From: Paraburkholderia caledonica NBRC 102488
GTDB taxonomy: Bacteria > Pseudomonadota > Gammaproteobacteria > Burkholderiales > Burkholderiaceae
Direction: 5' to 3'
Assembly (NCBI RefSeq): GCF_000685095.1
Contig: NZ_BAYE01000004.1
Coordinates: 124,001 to 188,000, forward strand
DNA length: 64,000 bases
This document shows positions 19,741 to 30,476 of the stretch, in pieces. Below the pieces are notes generated by a model that saw only the letters and a program-made list of their open reading frames with translations, ran no database searches and had not been told where the DNA came from. Position 1 is the stretch's first letter. Every line of letters starts with the position of its first letter. Both the position numbers and the translations under genes were made by a program.

Positions 19741-21135
19741 ATGTCGAACCCGCCGCACGAGGCGCCTGCACTTACCGCTCACGAAGAACATCCCGGCTGG
19801 CGCGCGTTTTTTAATACGCGCATGCTGATCTGCGTCTTTCTCGGCTTTACGTCGGGACTGCCGCTGTTCACGCTCGTCTACCTGGTGCAGGCGTGGTTAC
19901 GCTCCGAAGGCGTCAATCTGAAGGAAATCGGCCTCTTTGCGCTGATCCAGTTCCCCTACACCTGGAAATTCATCTGGGCCCCGTTGATGGACCGCTACGT
20001 CCCGCGCTTTCCGGGCTGGCGCCCGGGCAGACGGCGCGGCTGGATGCTCGTCACGCAGATTCTGGTCGCGGGCGCCATCGCAACGTTGGGCTTCGTTTCG
20101 CCGCGCGACTCGATCTGGACCGTCGCGGCATTGACGGCGCTGGTTGCGTTCTTCGGCGCAAGCCAGGACATTTCGATCGACGCATACCGGCGTGAGTTGT
20201 TAAGCGACACGCAACAAGGCCTTGGCAACGCGGTGCACGTGAATGCCTACAAGATCGCAGCGCTAGTACCCGGGTCCCTCGCACTCATTCTGTCGGATCA
20301 TTTGCCGTGGACTACCGTGTTCATGGTCACCGCAGCGTTCATGGTGCCCGGTATGGTGATGACGCTCGTTGTGCGCGAACCCGAAGTGCACGGCACGCCG
20401 CCCAAGAATCTGCGCGAAGCGATCGTGCAGCCGTTCCGCGAATTCCTCGAACGTGACGGCTGGCGCGGCGCGCTGTTCGTGCTCGGCTTCATCTTTCTCT
20501 ACAAGCTCGGCGACACGATGGCAACGACGTTGTCCACGTCGTTCTTCCTCGACATCGGCTTCTCGCGCACGCAGATCGGCGTGATCGCGAAAACCACGGC
20601 GTTCGGTGCGAGTCTCGCGGGTGGAATCGTCGGCGGTATCTGGCTGATGAAAATCGGCATCGGGCGAGGTTTGTGGATCTTCGGCATCCTGCAGATGGTG
20701 TCGACGCTCGGCTTCGCATGGCTCGCGCATCTCGGACCCGCCTCGCCCGGTTTGATGGCGGTCTATGACATCGCCGTGTGGATAAGCGAAGGTACGACGC
20801 GGCTGCTCGCCTTCGTCGGCGTCGACTGGTCAGTGCAACTCGAACCGCGCTCGGTCGCGCTCGCGCTGGTCTACGGTTTCGAAACCTTTTCTACTGGTCT
20901 GACGATGGCGGCTTTCACCGCGTACATCGCCAGCACCACGGACCCGCGTTACACGGCCACCCAGTTCGCGCTCTTCACAAGCCTCGCTTCGGTGCCGCGC
21001 ACGCTGGCTTCGGCGGCGAGCGGCTACGTGGTGGCAAAGATCGGCTGGTTCGACTACTTCATTGTCTGCACGGCGCTGGCCGTGCCGGGCATGCTGCTTC
21101 TGTTGCGCATTGCGCCGTGGAGAGACAGGTCGTGA
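19741..21135 (+). CDS. ampG: AmpG-like muropeptide permease (MFS)
   Basis: Major facilitator superfamily transporter of the AmpG group, which imports GlcNAc-anhydromuropeptides for cell wall recycling. The 464-residue protein has 12 to 14 predicted membrane segments. AmpG features visible are FLGFTSGLPLFTLVYLVQAWL at the N-terminus, WAPLMDRY, and FFGASQDISIDAYR in the middle. It starts 14 bases after metW and its stop overlaps the GTG of the M48 gene, so it may share the metXW transcript. Assignment to AmpG rather than a related permease is from these motifs. Confidence 0.85.
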   Translation: MSNPPHEAPALTAHEEHPGWRAFFNTRMLICVFLGFTSGLPLFTLVYLVQAWLRSEGVNLKEIGLFALIQFPYTWKFIWAPLMDRYVPRFPGWRPGRRRGWMLVTQILVAGAIATLGFVSPRDSIWTVAALTALVAFFGASQDISIDAYRRELLSDTQQGLGNAVHVNAYKIAALVPGSLALILSDHLPWTTVFMVTAAFMVPGMVMTLVVREPEVHGTPPKNLREAIVQPFREFLERDGWRGALFVLGFIFLYKLGDTMATTLSTSFFLDIGFSRTQIGVIAKTTAFGASLAGGIVGGIWLMKIGIGRGLWIFGILQMVSTLGFAWLAHLGPASPGLMAVYDIAVWISEGTTRLLAFVGVDWSVQLEPRSVALALVYGFETFSTGLTMAAFTAYIASTTDPRYTATQFALFTSLASVPRTLASAASGYVVAKIGWFDYFIVCTALAVPGMLLLLRIAPWRDRS

Positions 21136-22412
21136 AGGTGCGTCTCCCGAAGCGGTTGTTGTCGCCGGTCCCGCGCGCTGCGTGGTGCAAGGCCCGCCGC
21201 GGGTTGCATGCAGCGTTGAGCCTTGGCTTTCTGAGCCTGTTGAGTGCCACCGCGACCTCCGGCGCCTATGCTGCCGCGGCAGCGCTCCCCGCGGCTGCGG
21301 CCCCGGCTACTGGTAACAGTGCCACCGCCGGCACGTCCGCTAATGCAACAACGGCTGCACCGCCGGCGCCGGTCACGAAATCCGCAGCGCCAATCGCCGG
21401 TACGGAAAGCGCCACCTCCGCGACACCGGCCGCGAGCAGTGCGGCCAACGCGACACCCTCCGGGAGCGGGCAGGCCGCAGGCACGTCGCCCGGTGCATCG
21501 GCGCAACCACCCGCTATGGCGCGAACCCCGACGGCAACGTCTTCGCCCACTGGCGCGGCCAAACTCCCAGCGGGCGCGACCGCGTCGGCGCCTTACAGCC
21601 CGAACAATCAATTGCGCTTCGGCGGCTACCTCGTGTTCCGTAATCTGGTGCCGTCGCCGGTGCTCGAGGCGCAAGCCGCAGACGAGTTCAGCCAGATCGC
21701 GTACGGCGCGGAGCACGCAAACCGCCTCTACGGCGACACTGACGCGCACGTGACACGTGTGCGCTCGATCGTCGACAAGATGGTGCCGTACTCGCTCAAA
21801 TGGAACGAGCGGGCGAAGGGTTGGAAGTGGGATGTCGCCGTGGTGCGCTCGCCCGACGTTCGTATGTACTGCCTGCCAGGCGGCAAGATTGTCGTGTACG
21901 GTGGGCTGCTCGACCGCGCGCATCTGAACGACAACGAACTCGGCATGCTGATCGGCCACGAGATCGCGCATGCGCTGCGTGAACATGCGCGGGAGCGGCT
22001 CGGTCAATTGCAGGCGAGCCAGCTCAATTCGTCGGGCACGATTCCACAGCTATTCGGTCTTGCGGATCTCGGCATGGCGCCGCTCGGCATCGGCTCGCGC
22101 CTGCTCGAAATGAAGTACGAGAACACTGACGAGACCGAAGCCGACGTGATCGGCAGCGACATCGCCTCTCGCGCGGGCTTCGATCCGCGCGCGGCAGTCA
22201 CGCTTTGGGACAAACTCGCTCAGGCCACGCGCAGCAATCGCGAGCAGGGCTTCATCTACGTGCACCCGTACACGCCGGCCCGCCGCGAAGACATCATCAA
22301 GCGATTGCCCGATATGCTGCCGCTCTATGCGAAAGCCATCGGCAAGACCGTGGATGCGCTCCCGGACTACGCCGGCATGGGCCGCCCGCGCCGCAAGCTC
22401 GCGCGCGACTAA
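21132..22412 (+). CDS. M48 family metalloprotease, exported, with Ala/Thr/Pro-rich linker
   Basis: Zinc metalloprotease of the M48 family (Ste24/HtpX/BepA-like), probably periplasmic. The 426-residue protein starts at a GTG that overlaps the ampG stop (GTGA). A basic N-terminus and hydrophobic segment (about 24-44, LSLGFLSLLSATATSGAYA) form a signal peptide. A low-complexity Ala/Thr/Ser/Pro stretch follows to about residue 155. The catalytic motif is His276-Glu277-x-x-His280 in IGHEIAHALREHARER, with the third ligand Glu in TDETEADVIG. BepA-like roles in outer-membrane protein quality control are possible, but the TPR tail of BepA is missing. Confidence 0.84.
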   Translation: MKVRLPKRLLSPVPRAAWCKARRGLHAALSLGFLSLLSATATSGAYAAAAALPAAAAPATGNSATAGTSANATTAAPPAPVTKSAAPIAGTESATSATPAASSAANATPSGSGQAAGTSPGASAQPPAMARTPTATSSPTGAAKLPAGATASAPYSPNNQLRFGGYLVFRNLVPSPVLEAQAADEFSQIAYGAEHANRLYGDTDAHVTRVRSIVDKMVPYSLKWNERAKGWKWDVAVVRSPDVRMYCLPGGKIVVYGGLLDRAHLNDNELGMLIGHEIAHALREHARERLGQLQASQLNSSGTIPQLFGLADLGMAPLGIGSRLLEMKYENTDETEADVIGSDIASRAGFDPRAAVTLWDKLAQATRSNREQGFIYVHPYTPARREDIIKRLPDMLPLYAKAIGKTVDALPDYAGMGRPRRKLARD

Positions 22413-22502
22413 GACGGCTCGAGCAATTCCGCACGAGTCCCGTCAGACGTTGCTCACAATCGAGCTACACATGTTCCAGCCGCCTGGCGACGAACGCGAA
22501 AT

Positions 22503-23282
22503 TCACTTCTTCACGTCGTGGTCGTAGTCGACCGTGAGCGGCGCGTGGTCGCTGAACTTGATGTCGCGAAACACGTCCGTGCGTTTCGCCTTGCTCGCGA
22601 TGCCCGGCGTCGCGATCTGGTAGTCGATCCGCCACCCCACGTTCTTCGCATAGGCCTGGCCGCGGTTGCTCCACCACGTGTATTGCTCCGGCCGCTGATC
22701 GAGGGTGCGGAATACGTCCACGTAACCGACTTCGTCGAACAGCTTGGTGAGCCACGCGCGCTCTTCCGGCAGGCAACCCGAATTCTTCTGGTTGCTCTTC
22801 CAGTTCTTGATGTCGATTTCCTTGTGGACGATGTTCACGTCGCCGCACACGATTACTTCGCGCTCGCGGGCAAGTTCGGCGAGATGCGGCATGAATTCGT
22901 CCATGAAACGGTATTTGGCCTGCTGGCGCTCGTCACCGCTCGACCCTGACGGGACATACACCGAGACGATCGACAGCTTGCCGAAACGCAGTTCGACGTA
23001 GCGTCCTTCCGGATCGAACTCCTCGCTGCCGAAGCCAATCACGACTTCGTCCGGCTCATGACGCGTATAGACGCCCGCGCCGCTATAGCCCTTCTTCACG
23101 GCGTGCTGGAAATAGCCGGTGAAGTCGTGCGGCGCGAGGAATTCCGGCGTCATGTCGTCTTGCGAACATTTGATTTCCTGCACGCAGAGCACGTCGGCAT
23201 TCTGCTCGCCAAACCAGTCGAAAAAACCCTTCTTCGCCGCTGAGCGGATGCCGTTCAGGTTGGCGGTAATCACACGCAACAT
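22503..23282 (-). CDS. xthA: Exodeoxyribonuclease III
   Basis: Exonuclease III family AP endonuclease that repairs abasic sites. The 259-residue product has the conserved blocks NLNGIRSA, VQEIK, VCGDVNIVHKEID and SDHAPLTVDYD, covering the metal ligands and catalytic Asp/His. Length and start (MLRVITANLNG) match the family. It lies 56 bases after ppk2 on the same strand. Convergent with the M48 gene; no clear terminator lies between them. Confidence 0.95.
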   Translation of the reverse strand: MLRVITANLNGIRSAAKKGFFDWFGEQNADVLCVQEIKCSQDDMTPEFLAPHDFTGYFQHAVKKGYSGAGVYTRHEPDEVVIGFGSEEFDPEGRYVELRFGKLSIVSVYVPSGSSGDERQQAKYRFMDEFMPHLAELAREREVIVCGDVNIVHKEIDIKNWKSNQKNSGCLPEERAWLTKLFDEVGYVDVFRTLDQRPEQYTWWSNRGQAYAKNVGWRIDYQIATPGIASKAKRTDVFRDIKFSDHAPLTVDYDHDVKK

Positions 23283-23338
23283 GTCGTTCCTTTATCTTCA
23301 ATTCGTTTGTGAGATTCGTTCGAGGCGAACGGCGAAAG

Positions 23339-24175
23339 TCACTCGACCTCGACGCCCTTCAGCGATTCTTTCGGGGGCGGATATTCCAGCTTGAGCGCTT
23401 CGAACGTACGCAACAGCAGTTCGGCGACCATCAGGTTGCGATGCGTTTTCGAGTCGGCGGGAATCACGTACCACGGCGCGTATTCGGTGGAAGTCGCGGC
23501 GAGGGCGTCGCGATACACGGCCTGATACTTGTCCCACTGTTTGCGCGCGTCGAGATCCGAGACGTCGAATTTCCAGTGCTTGGTCGGGTCGTCGATCCGC
23601 GCTTGCAGGCGCGCGCGCTGTTCGTCTTTCGAAATATGCAGCATGCACTTGACGATTGTCGTGCAACTGTCAGCGAGCAACTCCTCGAACTGCCGGATGT
23701 GTCGGCAACGTGCGTTGAACGCGTCCTCATCGAGCGAGCCGAGGACGGTCGGCACCAGCAGATCTTCGTAGTGGCTGCGGTTGAAGATAGTTAGCTCGCC
23801 GGCAGCAGGCGCCTGCGAATGGACGCGCCAGAGAAAATCATGCGCGAGTTCCGCGGGCGTCGGCGCCTTGAACGGCACAATCCGCAAACCGAGCGGATCG
23901 ACTTCGTGAAACACCGCGCGAATCGTGCCGTCCTTGCCGCTCGTGTCCATGCCTTGAAGGACCAGCAACACGCGTCGCTTCTGCTGCGCGTGCAGGCATT
24001 CCTGCAAGCTGTCGAGCTTCGCGCCAATTTCTGACAGACGCTCGCGGTCGGTGTCTTTCGATCCCGTCGAAAAAGGTTTTGCAGCGGGATCGAAATCGTC
24101 GAGCGAAAACTTGTCGTTCTTCTTGGTCTCGAAATAAGGCACGCGGAAATCGTCGAGTTCGGGTTGCTTCGCCAT
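23339..24175 (-). CDS. ppk2: Polyphosphate kinase 2 family protein
   Basis: PPK2-family phosphotransferase that moves phosphate between polyphosphate and nucleotides. The 278-residue protein has Walker A GMDTSGKDGTI, the lid region with FNRSHYEDLLVPTV, and LQARIDDPTKHWKF near the end. It matches the PPK2-related nucleotide phosphotransferase group. Whether it prefers AMP, ADP or GDP cannot be told here. Start at 24175 (MAKQPELDDF) has GGAG at good spacing. Another ATG two codons earlier is possible, and longer starts lack support. It is followed by xthA on the same strand. Confidence 0.87.
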   Translation of the reverse strand: MAKQPELDDFRVPYFETKKNDKFSLDDFDPAAKPFSTGSKDTDRERLSEIGAKLDSLQECLHAQQKRRVLLVLQGMDTSGKDGTIRAVFHEVDPLGLRIVPFKAPTPAELAHDFLWRVHSQAPAAGELTIFNRSHYEDLLVPTVLGSLDEDAFNARCRHIRQFEELLADSCTTIVKCMLHISKDEQRARLQARIDDPTKHWKFDVSDLDARKQWDKYQAVYRDALAATSTEYAPWYVIPADSKTHRNLMVAELLLRTFEALKLEYPPPKESLKGVEVE

Positions 24176-24233
24176 CCACATACTCCGTGATCTGCGTTCA
24201 GCGGCTCGCAAAAGCGCGGCCGCGAAATGAAAC

Positions 24234-24271
24234 GGGCCGTTGCCTCCAACTTTCGTTTCCGGCAACAGCCC
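24234..24271 (-). terminator. Possible terminator after gatB
   Basis: Minus-strand stem GGGC-GTTGCC / GGCAAC-GCCC (24261-24271 with 24234-24244), one mismatch, is followed by a weak GTTTCATTTC tract. It lies 79 bases beyond the gatB stop and before ppk2. Confidence 0.5.
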
Positions 24272-24349
24272 GCTGTCGCCAAAGCGCGAGCGCTTCAGCC
24301 GTATTTTCTCTTCAACCGCACTTCACTTCAGCTTCAGCCACGCTCCGGC

Positions 24350-25825
24350 TCACGACAGCTTTTTCTTCAGCAGTTCGTTGACCTGCGCCGGATTGGCCTT
24401 GCCCTTCGTCGCTTTCATTGCCTGACCGATCAGCGCGTTAAACGCCTTCTCTTTGCCTGCGCGGAACTCCTCAACCGACTTCTGGTTCGCAGCGAGCACT
24501 TCGTCGATGATCGCTTCAAGCGCGCCCGTGTCGGAAATCTGCTTCAAACCCTTCGCTTCGATGATGCGGTCGGCGGCGGCTTCGTCTGTGGCCTTCTCTT
24601 CCCAGATCGCGAGGAAAACTTCCTTTGCGATCTTGTTGGAGATCGTGCCGTCTGCAATGCGCTGCAGCAGCAACGCCAGTTGCGCGGACGACACAGGGCA
24701 GCCCGCCATATCGAGGCCTTCGCGATTCAGTTGCGACGACACCTCGCCCATCAGCCAGTTCGCCGCGACCTTGGCATTGCCCGCGCCGAGCTTGACGACC
24801 ACCGCTTCGTAGTAGGCGGCCATTGCCTTGCTCGACGTGAGCACGTTCGCGTCGTACGGCGTCAGGCCGTATTGCGACACGAAGCGCTGCTGGATCGCTT
24901 CGGGCAACTCCGGCATTTCGCTCTTCACGCGCGCCACCCACGCCGCGTCGACCACGAGCGGCATGAGATCGGGATCGGGGAAATAGCGGTAGTCGTGCGC
25001 GTCTTCCTTGCTGCGCATGGAACGCGTTTCACGCTTATCCGGATCGTATAGACGCGTTTCCTGCACCACCGTCCCGCCGTCTTCGATCAGTTCGATCTGA
25101 CGGCGCACCTCGTACTGGATCGCTTCTTCCAGAAAGCGGAACGAGTTGAGGTTCTTGATCTCGGCGCGTGTGCCGAACTCCGCCTGACCGACCGGACGCA
25201 CCGACACGTTCGCGTCGCAACGGAACGATCCTTCTTGCATGTTTCCGTCGCAAATGCCGAGCCAGGTCACGAGCGTATGCAGCGTTTTTGCGTATGCGAC
25301 GGCTTCTGCCGCGCTGCGCATTTCAGGCTCGGTGACGATTTCGAGCAGCGGCGTGCCCGCGCGATTCAGGTCGATGCCCGTCATGCCCGCGAAGTCTTCG
25401 TGCAGCGACTTGCCTGCGTCTTCTTCCAGATGCGCACGGGTGAGATTGACGACCTTTGAATACGCTTCCTTGCCCGCTTTCTCGTTGGCCGGCACCTGAA
25501 TCGTCACCTGGCCGCCCTGCACGACGGGAATTTCGTACTGGCTGATCTGATAACCCTTCGGCAGATCGGGATAGAAATAATTCTTGCGCGCGAAGATGCT
25601 GCGCGGCGCAACCGTTGCACCGATTGCAAGGCCGAACTGGATTGCGCGTTCTACAGCGCCGCGGTTCATCACCGGCAACGTGCCCGGCAACGCGAGATCG
25701 ACGGGGCTCGCCTGCGTGTTGGGCGCAGCGCCGAATTGCGTCGGGGAGCCCGAGAAAATCTTCGATTGCGTGGACAACTGCGCGTGGGTCTCCAGACCGA
25801 TCACGACTTCCCATTGCTTGGTCAT
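24350..25825 (-). CDS. gatB: Asp-tRNA(Asn)/Glu-tRNA(Gln) amidotransferase subunit B
   Basis: Subunit B of GatCAB, which amidates misacylated Glu-tRNA(Gln) or Asp-tRNA(Asn). The 491-residue protein has the N-terminal kinase-like domain ([53 protein letters not shown]) and the C-terminal helical YqeY-like tail ending [10 protein letters not shown]. Two starts are possible. ATG 25825 has AGGAG 10 bases upstream. GTG 25834 overlaps the gatA stop as GTGA but lies almost on the Shine-Dalgarno. I prefer the ATG. It is the last gene of gatC-gatA-gatB. Confidence 0.95.
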   Translation of the reverse strand: MTKQWEVVIGLETHAQLSTQSKIFSGSPTQFGAAPNTQASPVDLALPGTLPVMNRGAVERAIQFGLAIGATVAPRSIFARKNYFYPDLPKGYQISQYEIPVVQGGQVTIQVPANEKAGKEAYSKVVNLTRAHLEEDAGKSLHEDFAGMTGIDLNRAGTPLLEIVTEPEMRSAAEAVAYAKTLHTLVTWLGICDGNMQEGSFRCDANVSVRPVGQAEFGTRAEIKNLNSFRFLEEAIQYEVRRQIELIEDGGTVVQETRLYDPDKRETRSMRSKEDAHDYRYFPDPDLMPLVVDAAWVARVKSEMPELPEAIQQRFVSQYGLTPYDANVLTSSKAMAAYYEAVVVKLGAGNAKVAANWLMGEVSSQLNREGLDMAGCPVSSAQLALLLQRIADGTISNKIAKEVFLAIWEEKATDEAAADRIIEAKGLKQISDTGALEAIIDEVLAANQKSVEEFRAGKEKAFNALIGQAMKATKGKANPAQVNELLKKKLS

Positions 25826-25830
25826 GGTGC

Positions 25831-27318
25831 TCACACTCCTGCCGGTGCCTTACGGTGCCAGTCGGTCGCGCGCTGGAACGCGTCGGCCACCTGCAGCATC
25901 CGGGCTTCATTGAAATAGTTGCCGATGATCTGCAATCCCACGGGGCGCTGCGCGTTCGCGCCCGCGCCGAAGCCGCACGGCACGCTCATGCCGGGCAAGC
26001 CGGCGAGGCTCACCGACAGCGTGTAGACGTCGGCGAGATACATCTGCACCGGGTCGTCGCCCTTCGCACCCAAATCCCACGCCACCGACGGCGCGACCGG
26101 GCCCATGATCACGTCACACTGCTTGAACGCTTCCTGAAAGTCCTGCGCGATGATGCGGCGGATTTTCTGCGCCTGCAGGTAGTACGCGTCGTAATACCCG
26201 TGCGACAACACGTAAGCGCCGACCATGATGCGACGTTTCACTTCCGGACCGAAACCTTCGGCCCGCGACTTCTTGTACATGTCGAGCAGGTCGCGATATT
26301 CCGCGGCGCGATGGCCAAAGCGCACGCCGTCGAAACGCGACAGGTTCGACGACGCCTCCGCCGGCGCGATCACGTAGTAGACCGGGATCGACAGCTCGGT
26401 TTTCGGCAACGACACTTCGACGAGCGTTGCGCCGAGAGCTTCGTATTCCTTCAACGCGGCGTCGATAGAAGCGCGCACGTCGTCGGCGAGACCCGCGCCG
26501 AAATACTCTTTCGGCAGGCCGATGCGCAGACCGGCGAGCGGCTTGCCAGCGCCGTCCTGTTTCCACGGCTGGCCGAGATAGCGCGTGTAGTCTTCGTCGT
26601 CGCGCACGAGGCTCGTCGAATCGCGCTCGTCGAAGCCGGCCATGGCGTTGAGCAGTGTGGCGCAATCGGCGGCGCTTTGCGCCATCGGACCTCCCTGATC
26701 CAACGACGACGCAAACGCGATCATGCCGTAGCGCGACACGCGGCCGTACGTAGGCTTGATGCCGGTGATCCCCGAGAACGACGCCGGTTGACGGATCGAG
26801 CCGCCGGTGTCGGTGCCGGTCGCGGCGGGCGCGAGGCGCGCGGCGACCGCCGCCGCGGAACCGCCCGACGAGCCGCCCGGTACGGCCTGACGATCCCACG
26901 GGTTTTGCACGGGACCAAAGTACGAATTTTCGTTGGACGAGCCCATCGCGAATTCGTCCATGTTGGTCTTGCCGACGCAAACCATACCCGCCTTCTGCAG
27001 ACGCTCGACCACCGTTGCGTCGAACGGGCTTTCGTAGTTCGACAACATTTTCGAACCGGCAGTGGAGCGCCAGCCCTTGGTGACGAACACGTCTTTGTGC
27101 GCGATGGGCAGGCCGGTCAGCGGACCGCCGTGGCCCGCGTGAAGCAGCGCGTCCGCTGCCTTTGCCTGCGCGAGCGTCAGGTCCGCGTCGACCTGGATGA
27201 AAGCGTTCAGGCTATTGGCCGCGTCGATGCGTTTGAGATAAAGCTGCGCCAGTTCGACGGCGGAGCATTCCTTCGCCGCCAGTGCGGCGCGCAGTTCGGT
27301 CAGACTTTTTTCATGCAT
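25831..27318 (-). CDS. gatA: Asp-tRNA(Asn)/Glu-tRNA(Gln) amidotransferase subunit A
   Basis: Glutaminase/amidase subunit of GatCAB that releases ammonia from glutamine. The 495-residue protein has the amidase-signature Ser-cisSer-Lys triad: Lys75 in PIAHKDVF, Ser150 in [11 protein letters not shown] and nucleophile Ser174 in [10 protein letters not shown]. The length is normal. Its stop is 5 bases before the preferred gatB ATG. A 180-base spacer with several inverted repeats separates it from gatC, which is unusually long for this operon. Confidence 0.96.
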   Translation of the reverse strand: MHEKSLTELRAALAAKECSAVELAQLYLKRIDAANSLNAFIQVDADLTLAQAKAADALLHAGHGGPLTGLPIAHKDVFVTKGWRSTAGSKMLSNYESPFDATVVERLQKAGMVCVGKTNMDEFAMGSSNENSYFGPVQNPWDRQAVPGGSSGGSAAAVAARLAPAATGTDTGGSIRQPASFSGITGIKPTYGRVSRYGMIAFASSLDQGGPMAQSAADCATLLNAMAGFDERDSTSLVRDDEDYTRYLGQPWKQDGAGKPLAGLRIGLPKEYFGAGLADDVRASIDAALKEYEALGATLVEVSLPKTELSIPVYYVIAPAEASSNLSRFDGVRFGHRAAEYRDLLDMYKKSRAEGFGPEVKRRIMVGAYVLSHGYYDAYYLQAQKIRRIIAQDFQEAFKQCDVIMGPVAPSVAWDLGAKGDDPVQMYLADVYTLSVSLAGLPGMSVPCGFGAGANAQRPVGLQIIGNYFNEARMLQVADAFQRATDWHRKAPAGV

Positions 27319-27340
27319 TGCGTTTTGTCCTGGAAAGCGC

Positions 27341-27468
27341 GGCAGCGCGGATCACGCTGCCGTGGAGGCGTTCGACTGCGCGCCAGCGAGCCCGGCCGAG
27401 GTGTGGGCTCCCATCAGCGCCGCGAGCGACGGTCGTGAAACGGCATGCCATTTCACGGCCCGCGGGCC
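27341..27468. repeat. Three inverted repeats in the gatC-gatA spacer
   Basis: The 180-base non-coding spacer contains GGCAGCG/CGCTGCC (27341-27347 with 27355-27361), a 24-base near-perfect palindrome CGTGAAA...TTTCACG around GGCATGCC (27434-27457, one mismatch), and the palindrome GGCCCGCGGGCC (27457-27468). No ORF is credible here. They could be an mRNA processing or stability element within the operon. Confidence 0.6.
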
Positions 27469-27498
27469 GCAGGTCGCGCCGGGCTCGCCACGCGGGTC

Positions 27499-27798
27499 TT
27501 ACTCGATCACCTTCGGCACGAGATACAGACCGTCCTGCACAGCCGGCGCGGGACGCTGGAAAGCTTCGCGTTCGATCGTTTCGGTCACCGCATCGTCGCG
27601 CAGGCGCAGGGCGACGTCTTCGATCTGTTCGATCGGATGGGCAAGCGGTGCGATGCCTGTGGTATCGACCGCCTGCATCTGCTCGACGAGGCCAAAAAAG
27701 TCGTTGAGCTGGGCAAGCGTGTGTTCGGCGTCGGCGTCGGCCAGTTCGAGCCGCGCGAGATGCGCGATGCGCTTAACATCGGTCAGGGTCAAAGCCAT
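27499..27798 (-). CDS. gatC: Asp-tRNA(Asn)/Glu-tRNA(Gln) amidotransferase subunit C
   Basis: Small subunit that stabilises GatA-GatB. The 99-residue product, [21 protein letters not shown] to YLVPKVIE, matches the family in length and in the conserved [12 protein letters not shown] segment. The start is ATG 27798; the open frame continues 51 codons upstream, but with no similarity to the family. It is the first gene of the gat operon, divergent from mreB. Confidence 0.94.
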   Translation of the reverse strand: MALTLTDVKRIAHLARLELADADAEHTLAQLNDFFGLVEQMQAVDTTGIAPLAHPIEQIEDVALRLRDDAVTETIEREAFQRPAPAVQDGLYLVPKVIE

Positions 27799-28173
27799 GC
27801 AGTCACCGGAAAAAGTGGCAGACCGCCGCAACGCGAAAAGAGCGCTGCGACAGTGCGTTACGACGCGGGAGGATGACCTCGAAAAAGGGGCCAGCGGCGG
27901 CAAAAAGTGCCGTCCGTTTCCTTCAAAACATCCAAAATTATAAGGTATCATTACGCGTTCGACCCAAACCCGGACCGACTTACCAAGGCCTTTCTGGACA
28001 ATTCGTAAAGATAGTTCGGATATTTTTGACTCGGCCTTGCTTCGGCCTCCGGTAGACTCCCTCGCAGCTTCAAGTTCCGGTGGCGCCGCTTCGCCCGGTT
28101 GAAGCTGTTATTTTTTCCGCTGCCGCTCTGCGCATCGTTGCGAGGGCCGGCCCCAAGCGAGACAGGATTTTGA
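27799..28173. other. Divergent gatC/mreB intergenic region
   Basis: A TATAAT on the minus strand (27937-27942) is a probable -10 for gatC, about 140 bases upstream of the start. On the plus side TTTTTGACT (around 28025) may be a -35 for mreB, but the following TAGACT is 21 bp away, so the promoter is uncertain. The mreB leader would be 100 bases or longer. No small gene was seen. Confidence 0.45.
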
Positions 28174-29217
<1,044 letters not shown>

Positions 29218-29249
29218 GCGAGCGAGATCGATGTCAGTAGCGCGGATCT

Positions 29250-29279
29250 GGCAAACGGCCCCTTGCGGGCCGGTTTGCC
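29250..29279 (+). repeat. Hairpin between mreB and mreC
   Basis: GGCAAAC-GGCCC (29250-29261) pairs with GGGCC-G-GTTTGCC (29267-29279), 12 bp with one bulged G and a 5-base loop. No T run follows, so it is more likely a processing or attenuation hairpin than a full terminator. It could lower mreC and downstream expression relative to mreB. Confidence 0.55.
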
Positions 29280-29369
29280 GTTGGCTGGGCCAACCAGCCT
29301 CCGTACGCTGAACCCGCGTTTCCAGCGCGCCGCCGCCTCACCCAACCGCTTACGCCCCCGGCGCCGACC

Positions 29370-30476
29370 ATGGAATACAGTCCGCCGCCCCTGTTCAAGC
29401 AAGGCCCATCCGCTCTCGCCCGACTGTTGTTTTTCGTCGTGCTCGCGCTGGCTTTGCTGATCTCCGACGCACGCTTCAAAACGCTCGAAATCGTTCGGGG
29501 CGTGCTCGGCGCGGGTCTTTATCCGTTGCAACGCGCGGCGCTCGTGCCGCGCGACGTCTTCATGGGCGCCGCCGATCTGGCCGTGACCAGCGCCACGCTG
29601 CGCAGCGACAACGAAAAGTTGCATACCAGGAACCTCCAGCTCGCACAGCAGGCGAACACGGCCGCTGAGCTATCCGCTGAAAACACCCATTTGCGGGCGT
29701 TGCTGCAACTTTCACAACGTGCGACCACGCAATCGCTGCCTGCGGAAATCCAGTACGACACACGCGATCCGTTCACGCAGAAGGTCGTAATCAATCGCGG
29801 CGCGCAGCAAGGCATACAGAACGGTTCGCCGGTCGTCAACGAAGACGGCGTGATCGGCCAGGTTACGCGCGTGTTCCCGCTACAGGCCGAAGTGACGCTG
29901 CTCACCGACAAAGACCAGGCCGTGCCGGTGCAGATCGTTCGCACCGGCTTGCGCAGCGTGATCTACGGCACGCCGAAGGGCGACACGCTCGATCTGCGCT
30001 TCGTGCCGATCAGCGCCGACGTCCAGACGGGCGACGAACTCGTCACGAGCGGGCTCGACGGCGTGTATCCGCCGGGGCTGCCGGTCGCCAAGGTGGTCCG
30101 TGTCGACAAGCAGGCGGACACCGCATTTGCGCGCGTCATCTGCCTGCCTATCGCGCCGGTGCGCGGCGCGCGTCAGTTGCTGGTGCTGCGCTACGTGGCC
30201 GACGTGCCGCCGCGTCCGGCCGAAGAGCCGGAACTGTCGGCTAAAGACGCGAAGGCAAAGAAAGGCGCGAAAGCGGCAGACAGCAAGGCCGCCGCCGACA
30301 AATCCGCCAAACCAGCAGAAAAGCCGGCCGCTGACAAGAACGCCACCAGGCCTGCGGCAAGCGCACCTGGCCAGGCAGGTAAAGCGGCGCCCGCCGACCA
30401 GAAGCCCGCTGCGTCAAAGAAGCCCGCCGCCGTCGAAAAAGCCGGGCCACAAGCCGCGCCGGGGGTGAAGCCATGA
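29370..30476 (+). CDS. mreC: Rod shape-determining protein MreC with Ala/Lys-rich tail
   Basis: Bitopic inner-membrane protein linking MreB to periplasmic wall enzymes. The 368-residue protein has a short cytoplasmic head, one membrane helix (about 17-33), a coiled coil (about 70-110), and the beta-rich MreC core with FTQKVVINRGAQQGIQNGSPVV and YPPGLPVAKV. The last 80 or so residues are Ala/Lys/Pro-rich low complexity, beyond the conserved core. The stop overlaps mreD as ATGA. Confidence 0.93.
   Translation: MEYSPPPLFKQGPSALARLLFFVVLALALLISDARFKTLEIVRGVLGAGLYPLQRAALVPRDVFMGAADLAVTSATLRSDNEKLHTRNLQLAQQANTAAELSAENTHLRALLQLSQRATTQSLPAEIQYDTRDPFTQKVVINRGAQQGIQNGSPVVNEDGVIGQVTRVFPLQAEVTLLTDKDQAVPVQIVRTGLRSVIYGTPKGDTLDLRFVPISADVQTGDELVTSGLDGVYPPGLPVAKVVRVDKQADTAFARVICLPIAPVRGARQLLVLRYVADVPPRPAEEPELSAKDAKAKKGAKAADSKAAADKSAKPAEKPAADKNATRPAASAPGQAGKAAPADQKPAASKKPAAVEKAGPQAAPGVKP

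Noticed and set aside
25615..27438. 607-codon open frame on the plus strand opposite gatA
   Set aside because: His/Arg-rich shadow with no family features; gatA is certain.
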